Below are positions 1 to 5,561 of a DNA stretch of 9,583 nt, one piece after another. Below the pieces are notes generated by a model. The model saw only the letters and a list, made by a program, of their open reading frames with translations. It searched no databases and was not told where the DNA came from. The first letter of the stretch is position 1, and every line of letters starts with the position of its first letter. Where the stretch lies: positions 1 through 9,583 of the forward strand of contig PQAQ01000057.1 in assembly GCA_003105305.1 (NCBI GenBank), written 5' to 3'. Both the position numbers and the translations under genes were made by a program. The DNA is from Candidatus Methylomirabilota bacterium (GTDB lineage: Bacteria; Methylomirabilota; Methylomirabilia; Methylomirabilales; Methylomirabilaceae).

Positions 1-536
1 CTCAGGGGACACTTGTGGTCCAGGAGGATGCGGAGATGGAGAGGGTGGTGGTCTCGGGGGTCGCCTGCGACAGGAACGAAGCAAAGATTACCGTGCTGCG
101 CGTGGCGGATCGGCCGGGGATCGCAGCGAAATTGTTCGGCCGGGTTGCAGAGGCCAACATAGTGGTCGATATGATCGTCCAGAATATCAGCCAGGACGGG
201 ACGACCGATATCTCGTTTACGGTTCCGAAATCGGACTTTGCAAGGGCCATGGCGTTGGTGAACGGGGTCGCCACGGAGATCGGCGCTCAGCAGGTTGTCG
301 GCGACGATCGGATTGTGAAGGTTTCGGTGGTAGGGGTGGGGATGCGGACCCACTCAGGGGTGGCCGCGCAAATGTTTGAGGTGCTGTCGCGTGAGAATAT
401 CAACATCATGATGATCAGCACCTCCGAAATCAAGGTCTCGTGTGTGATCGATGCAAAATATGGAGAACTGGCTGTCCGGATTCTCCACGAGACCTTTGGT
501 CTGGCGGAGCGCGGGGTGGTTGAGGAGTGCGCGTGA
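1..536 (+). CDS. lysC: Aspartate kinase, C-terminal regulatory part (5' truncated)
   Basis: Aspartate kinase phosphorylates L-aspartate, the first step toward lysine, threonine and methionine. The window starts inside the gene; the reading frame is open from base 3. Only the regulatory half is visible, as two ACT domains in tandem. The first contains the stretch DRPGIAAKLFGRVAEANI, followed by QNIS and TDISFTVP. The second contains THSGVAAQMFEVLSRENINI, followed by ISTSEIKVSCVID. This arrangement is characteristic of the LysC family that is inhibited by lysine and/or threonine; the kinase domain lies off the left edge. The gene ends with TGA at 534-536, overlapping the next gene. The ACT stretch beginning MERVVVSGVA matches where the separately translated beta subunit begins in Corynebacterium- and Bacillus-type enzymes. 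The family call is secure; which amino acid inhibits the enzyme cannot be told from this part. Confidence 0.93.
   Translation, partial: QGTLVVQEDAEMERVVVSGVACDRNEAKITVLRVADRPGIAAKLFGRVAEANIVVDMIVQNISQDGTTDISFTVPKSDFARAMALVNGVATEIGAQQVVGDDRIVKVSVVGVGMRTHSGVAAQMFEVLSRENINIMMISTSEIKVSCVIDAKYGELAVRILHETFGLAERGVVEECA
22..38 (+). promoter_or_regulatory. Possible internal ribosome binding site and start for LysC beta subunit
   Basis: AGGAGG at 22-27 lies 8 bases before an in-frame ATG at 36-38 within the aspartate kinase frame. Starting there would give a 166-residue protein made almost only of the two ACT domains. In C. glutamicum and B. subtilis (family knowledge, from memory) the regulatory beta subunit is made from an internal start at the homologous place. 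The caveat is that the codons CAG GAG GAT encode Gln-Glu-Asp, and acidic residues are common at this position, so the Shine-Dalgarno match may arise from coding constraint. Confidence 0.45.
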
Positions 537-937
537 GGGAGGCGTACACCAGGCGCGAGACGCTTGCCGCCGCTCTCCTTGGCGTGGCTGTTGCCGCTCT
601 TACCTGGGGACCCGTTGTCCTCCGATCGTTCGACTCTTCCCATACCGTTGATCTCGGGACACTCCGTTCCACTGAAGGCCGTGGCGACTCGCAATCTCAT
701 CCATTGGTACGGCGGGTCAAGATCGCAAAGGCGACCCCGGGCGGCCGTATAGACATCAACCGCGCGGATGCGGAGGCGTTTCAGTCGTTGCCTGGAATTG
801 GCCCGACGCTGGCTCAGCGGATTATTGCTTTCAGGAAGGATCACGGTCCGTTCGCCGACACCCGCGGACTTCTGGATGTGAGCGGGATCGGTCCGAAGCG
901 GTTCGATAAAGTTGAGCCCTGGATCGAGGTCCGCTGA
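533..937 (+). CDS. Membrane-anchored ComEA-like helix-hairpin-helix protein
   Basis: A 134-residue protein with two parts. Residues about 11-31 are a hydrophobic segment (LAAALLGVAVAALTWGPVVL) after a short basic N-terminus, suggesting an inner-membrane anchor with the rest outside. Residues about 73-134 form a ComEA-type (HhH)2 domain: INRADAEAF leads into the first hairpin LPGIGP (86-91), and the second hairpin is VSGIGP (116-121). In the ComEA family this domain binds double-stranded DNA without sequence specificity during DNA uptake. I chose GTG at 533 because GAGGAG at 522-527 is 5 bases upstream and it gives a 4-bp GTGA overlap with lysC; GTG at 527 would add two residues but sits right against that site. 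There is no comEC next to it, so a competence role is not shown by context. Small proteins of this kind are also often annotated only as helix-hairpin-helix proteins. Confidence 0.82.
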   Translation: MREAYTRRETLAAALLGVAVAALTWGPVVLRSFDSSHTVDLGTLRSTEGRGDSQSHPLVRRVKIAKATPGGRIDINRADAEAFQSLPGIGPTLAQRIIAFRKDHGPFADTRGLLDVSGIGPKRFDKVEPWIEVR

Positions 938-940
938 CCG

Positions 941-1684
941 ATGAGCTATCGCGTTCGTCTGGAGATGTTTGAGGGCCCACTGGATCTCTTGCTATATCTG
1001 ATTCAGGTGAACGAGATCGATATCTGGGATATCCCCATTGCAAAAATCACCCAGGAATATCTGGAAGTCCTGGCCGGGATGAAAAAGCTGGATCTGGAGG
1101 TCGCCGGTGAATTTCTGGTGCTGGCGGCGACACTGATCCACATAAAGTCGAAAATGCTTATCCCGGTGGAAGACACGGCGTCAGAGGGACCGCCGGCAGA
1201 GGACCCGCGGCTGGAGTTGGTGGAGCGTCTCCTGGAATATAAGCGCTTCAAGGAAGCGGCGACGAGATTTGAGGAGCTGGAAGCGGGGCAGTCGCTGTTG
1301 TATGCAAGACCGGACGATCCCACTGTTGCGATTGCTGACGGCCCTCTGGAGATCAGCCTTTCCGCGCTACTGCGCGCCTTTATGGCGGTGATGCAGCGAG
1401 CGCCGGAAGCGAAAACGGTCGAAATCACTCCCGAGACGATTAACGTGGGAGAGCGTATGGTGGCGCTGTTGGATCGACTGTCGCTGCAAAGCCCAGTGTC
1501 GTTTATGGCGCTCTTTGAGGGGATGGCGACGCGCATCCAATTAATCGCTACCTTCCTCGGCCTGCTCGAGTTATTGCGCCGTGGTCTGGTCAGAGCCAGA
1601 CAGACGGAGCCCGGGAGCGAGATTACCATCTATCGAACGGTAGAAACGGCGGCGGATACTCACCAGAATGGACACGACAGTTAA
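941..1684 (+). CDS. scpA: Segregation and condensation protein A (kleisin)
   Basis: ScpA is the kleisin that bridges the heads of the SMC dimer and, with ScpB, forms the bacterial condensin that compacts and separates newly replicated chromosomes. The 247-residue length is normal for the family. The N-terminal signature is very clear: EMFEGPLDLLLYLIQ at residues 8-22, then EIDIWDIPIAKIT and the helix ending in AATLIHIKSKMLIP. The middle is a more variable acidic linker, and the C-terminus (about 180-235) is the winged-helix region SFMALFEGMATRIQLIATFL, expected to contact the SMC head. GAGGT at 926-930 is 10 bases before the ATG. The gene starts 3 bases after the helix-hairpin-helix gene and overlaps scpB by 17 bases, so the two condensin subunits are probably translationally coupled. 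smc is not in the window. Confidence 0.97.
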   Translation: MSYRVRLEMFEGPLDLLLYLIQVNEIDIWDIPIAKITQEYLEVLAGMKKLDLEVAGEFLVLAATLIHIKSKMLIPVEDTASEGPPAEDPRLELVERLLEYKRFKEAATRFEELEAGQSLLYARPDDPTVAIADGPLEISLSALLRAFMAVMQRAPEAKTVEITPETINVGERMVALLDRLSLQSPVSFMALFEGMATRIQLIATFLGLLELLRRGLVRARQTEPGSEITIYRTVETAADTHQNGHDS

Positions 1685-2261
1685 CCTCGGTCAGCTCGGG
1701 ATTCTTGAGGCGCTCCTGTTTGCCTCTGAGGCGCCGCTCTCGCTGGCACGCATAACGGAGTTGCTTGATGGCTGTTCCATGGCGGAGGTCGGCGCCTTAC
1801 TCGCTGAGTTGCAGGAGACATACCGGCAGTCAGATCGTGGAGTGATGATCAGCGAGGTAGCCGGAGGATATCGCCTGACCAGCAAACCCGAGGCGGCCCC
1901 GTGGATCCAGCGATGTCGAGGGTCGAAACCGACGAGGCTGTCCAGGCCCGCGCTCGAGACGCTGGCGCTTATTGCCTATAAGCAGCCGATCACCAAGTCG
2001 GAGATAGAGACGATCCGCGGGGTCATGGTGGACGGGGTCTTGAAGACGCTGGTCGAGCGCGACCTCGTTCGCATTCTTGGACGCAAACCGGAAGTCGGCA
2101 GGCCAATCCTGTATGGAACGAGCCGTTCTTTTCTGGAGTATTTTGGATTCAAGGACCTCTCCGAGTTACCGACCTTGAAAGAGATCGAGGCGTTGGCTCC
2201 AAATCCGGCTGGGAAGGAGGTGCCCAACGAACCAGGTGGTCAAACAGAGAAGGCCGAATAG
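1668..2261 (+). CDS. scpB: Segregation and condensation protein B
   Basis: ScpB is the tandem winged-helix subunit that binds ScpA as a dimer in the SMC-ScpAB complex. The 197-residue product shows the family pattern: an N-terminal winged helix (LGILEALLFASEAPLSLARI, then a GGYRLTSKPEAAPWI stretch) and a second one beginning RPALETLALIAYKQPITKSE, followed by EIETIRGV, a GRKPEVGRPILYGTS turn and the closing FLEYFGFKDLSELPTL. The last about 25 residues are polar and probably disordered. The ATG lies inside the end of scpA (17-bp overlap) with only a weak ribosome binding site, so translation probably depends on ribosomes finishing scpA. The 3' end carries the Shine-Dalgarno sequence of the following pseudouridine synthase gene. 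Confidence 0.97.
   Translation: MDTTVNLGQLGILEALLFASEAPLSLARITELLDGCSMAEVGALLAELQETYRQSDRGVMISEVAGGYRLTSKPEAAPWIQRCRGSKPTRLSRPALETLALIAYKQPITKSEIETIRGVMVDGVLKTLVERDLVRILGRKPEVGRPILYGTSRSFLEYFGFKDLSELPTLKEIEALAPNPAGKEVPNEPGGQTEKAE
2214..2221 (+). promoter_or_regulatory. Ribosome binding site for the rluB-like gene, unusually far from its start
   Basis: AAGGAGGT lies inside the end of scpB. The only usable in-frame start for the next gene is GTG at 2236, 14 bases further on, which is longer than the usual 5-10. The GTG at 2220-2222 is closer to it but is in the scpB frame. Either the spacing is tolerated, helped by coupling to scpB, or initiation happens at a non-standard codon. Confidence 0.5.
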
Positions 2262-3207
2262 GTCGGCCGATCCGGCTCCGGCAGGACGGCGGCCCGGTGG
2301 CGGCGAGGAGCGACTGCAGCGCTATCTGGCTCGATCGGGGTTGGGGTCGCGCAGGAGCTGTGAGACGTTGATCTTGGAAGGGCGAGTCCGCGTGAATGGC
2401 CGGGTCGTCACTGAACTCGGGACAAAGGTCGCATCTGGTCTCGACAAGGTGACGTGCGACGGCAAGCTCGTGACGCCAACGCAGACTCTTGTCTATCTGA
2501 TGTTGCATAAGCCGGCGGGTGTGCTGACGTCGTTGTCTGATCCACGCGAGCGCCCCGTGATCCGCGATCTGTTGCCGGCACAGGGCCTGCCCAGACTTTT
2601 TCCGGTCGGGCGCCTGGACTATCAGACCGAGGGGTTGGTTCTGCTGACCAACGATGGGACGCTGGCCCACGGGCTCATGCACCCGAGTTTTGAGGTTGAG
2701 AAGGAATATCTTGCTAAAGTCCGCGGCTGCCCCACGCCTGACGATCTGCTCAGGTTGAAGTCTGGAGTCGTGTCGGATGGTGAGCGACTGCGGGCGACCC
2801 AGGCCGAGATGGTGCGAGGTGGGCTCGGTTCCGCGTGGCTGAAGCTTGTCGTCCATCAGGGACGGTATCATGAGATCAGGCGGCTGTGTGACGCGATCGG
2901 ACATCCGGTGCTGCGACTTCAGCGGGTGCGCCTCGGTCCGCTCGTGTTGGGAAGGTTACCGAAAGGAAGCTGGCGTCGCCTCACCGCAGTCGAGCTGGCC
3001 GGCATTCGCCGCGCGGTGAGGGGAAACAGCGCCCTCTCATCCTCGCGAGCGCCTTCCAAGCGTGGAGGGGAGGCGGTCAGGGGAGCTCGACGCCCTCTGA
3101 GGAGCGACGATCATGCGCGGCTGAAGCGGGGGTCCCACAGCCAGACGGATAGTAAGCCTCGCGCCAAGGGTAGTACGCGGACTCAAGCACATCGGAGAGT
3201 TGGATGA
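2236..3207 (+). CDS. rluB: 23S/16S rRNA pseudouridine synthase, RluB/RsuA family
   Basis: Enzymes of this family isomerise a specific uridine in ribosomal RNA to pseudouridine. The 323-residue protein has a basic N-terminal extension, an S4 RNA-binding domain at about 26-72 (ERLQRYLARSGLGSRRSCE, then EGRVRVNGRVV), and the catalytic domain. The signature GRLDYQTEGLVLLTNDG starts at residue 125, with D128 the expected catalytic aspartate. It also has KEYLAKVRG and the motif GRYHEIRRL. After about residue 255 comes a long, arginine/lysine/serine-rich tail with no recognisable fold. Placement directly after scpAB is the usual context for rluB, which favours RluB (23S rRNA) over RsuA, RluE or RluF, but the exact target uridine cannot be read from the sequence. 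The start is GTG, overlapping scpB by 26 bases; the end overlaps pheA by 4 bases (ATGA). Confidence 0.92.
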   Translation: MVKQRRPNRSADPAPAGRRPGGGEERLQRYLARSGLGSRRSCETLILEGRVRVNGRVVTELGTKVASGLDKVTCDGKLVTPTQTLVYLMLHKPAGVLTSLSDPRERPVIRDLLPAQGLPRLFPVGRLDYQTEGLVLLTNDGTLAHGLMHPSFEVEKEYLAKVRGCPTPDDLLRLKSGVVSDGERLRATQAEMVRGGLGSAWLKLVVHQGRYHEIRRLCDAIGHPVLRLQRVRLGPLVLGRLPKGSWRRLTAVELAGIRRAVRGNSALSSSRAPSKRGGEAVRGARRPLRSDDHARLKRGSHSQTDSKPRAKGSTRTQAHRRVG

Positions 3208-4280
3208 AGATCACGACATTACGGCGCAAGATCGACCAGATCGATTCGAAGATCGTATCGCTGCTGGGCGAGCGAGCGGAGTTGGTGGTCAAGATCGGTC
3301 AGGAAAAGGCCAAGGCCAATCTGAGCGTCCATGTTCCGCAGCGCGAAGAGGAGATCGTCACTCGTTTGATGCGACAAAACAAGGGGCGTTTTCCCGCCCA
3401 TTCCATCCGACCGGTCTTTCGAGAGATTATCTCTGCGTGTCGAGCAGTACAGGCTCCGTTGAGGCTGGCGTATCTCGGTCCGGAAGGGACATTTACCCAC
3501 CTGGCCTGTACTCGACGGTTCGGTGGGTCGGCGCACTTCATACCCGTTCATACCATCAGTGGCGTGTTTGCCGAGGTCGAAAAGGGGAATGTTGAGTATG
3601 GGATCGTGCCGATCGAGAACTCCAGCGAAGGCGTTGTCAGTCACACATTGGATATGTTTGTGGACTCGGACCTGAAGATCTGCGGGGAGATTCTCCTGGG
3701 CGTATCTCACAGCCTGATGTCGAAATCCGGCGATTTGAGGAAGGTTAAAAAAGTCTACTCGCACCCGCACGCCTTCGCTCAGTCGCGGAAGTGGCTGGAG
3801 GCGAATCTGCCGCGGGTGCCGCTCTTTGAGGCGTCCAGCACGGCTGCTGCGGCGAATCTGGTGACTAAGGATGGAACAGCGGCAGCCATTGCCAGCGAAC
3901 TCGCAGCCGGCCTGTACAATCTTCAGGTTATTTCTAGAAAGATCGAGGATACACCGTGTAATGTCACAAGATTTCTGATAATAGGTCAGAGTGTACCGGC
4001 ACCCACTGATCACGACAAAACCTCCTTAATGTTTTCGATTAAAGACCGAGTGGGGGCCTTGTATCGTATCCTCGAGCCGTTCGCCAAGCATCAGATCAAC
4101 CTGACCAAGGTCGAGTCGCGCCCATCGAAAACGAAAGCCTGGGAATACATCTTCTACCTGGATATCGAGGGACACATCGCCGACGAACCTGTAAAGGCGG
4201 CGCTCGCGCTTCTGCAGGAGGAGTGCCTCTTTCTCAAGGTTCTGGGTTCGTATCCCAGAGAAAGCTCGATCGAGAGCTAG
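3204..4280 (+). CDS. pheA: Bifunctional chorismate mutase / prephenate dehydratase (P-protein)
   Basis: Converts chorismate to prephenate and then to phenylpyruvate, the phenylalanine branch. At 358 residues it has the standard three-part layout. Residues 1-85 are an AroQ chorismate mutase helix bundle; aligning by eye with the E. coli enzyme puts R7, R24, K35, R47 and E48 at the active-site positions. Residues 88-263 are prephenate dehydratase, starting LAYLGPEGTFTH, with PIENSSEGVV and the catalytic TRF motif at 255-257. Residues about 272-355 are an ACT domain with GALY at 284-287 and ESRP at 304-307, the two motifs that bind phenylalanine in this family, so feedback inhibition by phenylalanine is expected. 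GGAG at 3194-3197 is 6 bases before the ATG, which overlaps the stop of the previous gene. All key motifs are intact. Confidence 0.97.
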   Translation: MKITTLRRKIDQIDSKIVSLLGERAELVVKIGQEKAKANLSVHVPQREEEIVTRLMRQNKGRFPAHSIRPVFREIISACRAVQAPLRLAYLGPEGTFTHLACTRRFGGSAHFIPVHTISGVFAEVEKGNVEYGIVPIENSSEGVVSHTLDMFVDSDLKICGEILLGVSHSLMSKSGDLRKVKKVYSHPHAFAQSRKWLEANLPRVPLFEASSTAAAANLVTKDGTAAAIASELAAGLYNLQVISRKIEDTPCNVTRFLIIGQSVPAPTDHDKTSLMFSIKDRVGALYRILEPFAKHQINLTKVESRPSKTKAWEYIFYLDIEGHIADEPVKAALALLQEECLFLKVLGSYPRESSIES

Positions 4281-4296
4281 GAGGGCGGCCGGAGTT

Positions 4297-5409
4297 ATGA
4301 CCAGGTTGTTGGCAGATCTCGCCTCTCCGTATCTTCAGGGGCTCACGCCCTATATCCCGGGGAAGCCCATTGGGGAGGTGGAGCGCGAACTGGGGATTGC
4401 CGGGGCCATCAAGCTGGCGTCCAACGAGAATCCGCTGGGCCCGTCGCCGCTCGCGCTCCGCGCGTTACGCGGTATGTTGTCGGAAAGCCACCGGTATCCA
4501 GATGGCGGCGGCTATTACCTGAAGCAGGCATTGGCCAAGCGGCTCGATCTGACGCCGGGTCATCTGATTCTGGGGAACGGGTGTAACGAACTCCTTGAAC
4601 TGGCAGCTCGCTGCTTCCTCTTGCCTGGGGACGAAGTGGTGATCGCCGAACCGGCCTTCGTCATCTACGGGATGCTGGCCCATCTACAGGGATGTGTGAC
4701 CGTTCGTGTTCCACTGGACGCGTGGACTCATGACCTGGAGGCGATGGCAAAGGCGGTCACCCCGAAAACCAAGATCGTTTTCATCGGCAATCCGAACAAT
4801 CCGACCGGGACGGCGGTAAGGCCCGCAGAGCTGAGTGCATTCATGCACGCCTTGCCGGAGGATGTGATTGTCGTCATCGATGAGGCATACATCGAGTATA
4901 GCCCGCCGGAGATGGTGCCGGATTCCCTGGGATTTGTCCGGCAAGGTCGACCGGTCATTGTCCTGCGGACCTTTTCCAAGATTTACGGCCTGGCGGGGCT
5001 TCGGGTCGGATACGGGATGGCGCCGCCGTCGATGGTGGAACTTCTCGATCGGGTTCGCGCGCCGTTTAACGTGAATGCCCTGGCGCAGTGCGCCGCACTG
5101 GCCGCGCTCGATGACAAGGCCCATCTGGCCGACAGCCGAGCAACCAATGAGCGGGGTAAGGCCTATCTGCTAGAGCAGTTGCATCGTCTGGGGTTGGACT
5201 GTCCACCATCGGTAGCCAATTTTCTATTGGTCGATCTGAAGCAGGAAGGGCGAGCCGTAGCGGATGCGCTGCTCCGCGAGGGCGTTATCGTGCGTCCGCT
5301 GGGAGGCGCCACACTGAAGAACCACATCCGTGTCACCATCGGGACACCCCCGGAAAACGAACGGTTCATCGAGGCGCTCAAAGCCGTGCTCGAGAAACCA
5401 AGTGCTTAG
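4297..5409 (+). CDS. hisC: HisC-family PLP aminotransferase (histidinol-phosphate / aromatic aminotransferase)
   Basis: A 370-residue class I/II fold aminotransferase using pyridoxal phosphate. Visible family motifs are SNENPLGPSP (42-51), RYPDGGGYYL, NPNNPTGT (165-172), DEAY (195-198) and RTFSKIYGLAGLRVGYG, with K228 as the expected lysine that forms the Schiff base and R236 as the expected phosphate/carboxylate-binding arginine. The closing VRPLGG...HIRVTIG block is also typical of HisC. HisC enzymes transaminate histidinol phosphate, but members located in aromatic clusters frequently act on phenylpyruvate or 4-hydroxyphenylpyruvate too. Lying between pheA and the DAHP synthase gene with no other his gene in view, an aromatic aminotransferase role is likely; a dual role is possible if it is the only copy in the genome. 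It begins 16 bases after pheA, with GGAG very close to the ATG and AGGAGG at 4279-4284. Confidence 0.93.
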   Translation: MTRLLADLASPYLQGLTPYIPGKPIGEVERELGIAGAIKLASNENPLGPSPLALRALRGMLSESHRYPDGGGYYLKQALAKRLDLTPGHLILGNGCNELLELAARCFLLPGDEVVIAEPAFVIYGMLAHLQGCVTVRVPLDAWTHDLEAMAKAVTPKTKIVFIGNPNNPTGTAVRPAELSAFMHALPEDVIVVIDEAYIEYSPPEMVPDSLGFVRQGRPVIVLRTFSKIYGLAGLRVGYGMAPPSMVELLDRVRAPFNVNALAQCAALAALDDKAHLADSRATNERGKAYLLEQLHRLGLDCPPSVANFLLVDLKQEGRAVADALLREGVIVRPLGGATLKNHIRVTIGTPPENERFIEALKAVLEKPSA

Positions 5410-5419
5410 CTGTCGCACG

Positions 5420-5425
5420 TATAAT
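5420..5425 (+). promoter_or_regulatory. Possible -10 promoter hexamer upstream of the DAHP synthase gene
   Basis: TATAAT, a perfect sigma-70 -10 match, occurs 11 bases after the hisC stop in otherwise GC-rich DNA. No good -35 hexamer is found at 15-19 bases upstream (the region reads AACCAAGT), and there is no TG extension directly before it. If active, transcription would begin about where the inverted repeat begins and drive aroF-tyrA-hflX. Weak evidence. Confidence 0.22.
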
Positions 5426-5432
5426 CATTGTT

Positions 5433-5538
5433 CGTCATTGCGAGCACCCAAAGGGTGCGCGGCAATCTCACCGTTTTTCTGGATCTGGAACCCAGAACGA
5501 ACAGATTGCTTCGGTCGCTGTACTCCCTCGCAATGACG
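5433..5538 (+). repeat. Paired inverted 36-bp palindromic repeat units (REP-like, CATTGCGAG type)
   Basis: Two units of exactly 36 bp face each other: 5433-5468 and, in reverse, 5503-5538. Read in the same direction, both begin with CGTCATTGCGAG and end with GCAATCT; the 17 bases between differ. The left unit's centre folds on itself (GCACCC at 5444-5449, loop AAA, GGGTGC at 5453-5458). The 34-bp spacer (5469-5502) has another small inverted pair, TTCTGG (5477-5482) and CCAGAA (5492-5497). As RNA the whole element would form a long hairpin. From general knowledge, very similar CATTGCGAG...GCAATCT palindromes are scattered between genes in many bacterial genomes. I see no run of T after the element, so it is not a classical terminator; it may affect mRNA stability or partial termination between hisC and aroF. 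The rest of the hisC-aroF gap holds only the TATAAT hexamer and the aroF ribosome binding site (GGAGGA at 5545-5550). Confidence 0.88.
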
Positions 5539-5561
5539 CCGTTGGGAGGACTGTTTAACGA

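Noticed and set aside
287..844. 185-codon minus-strand open frame across the lysC/HhH junction
   Set aside because: Covers the ends of two real genes and has no conserved features.
2149..2904. 251-codon minus-strand open frame opposite scpB and rluB
   Set aside because: Shadow of two well-supported genes; low-complexity, Arg/Gln-rich translation without family motifs.
3219..4013. 264-codon minus-strand open frame opposite pheA
   Set aside because: No motif or plausible start context; pheA on the plus strand is intact over this region.
5444..5478. Hairpin GCACCC-AAA-GGGTGC followed by TTTTT, considered as a rho-independent terminator
   Set aside because: The T run lies 15 bases after the stem rather than directly behind it, and the hairpin is better explained as the centre of the left repeat unit.
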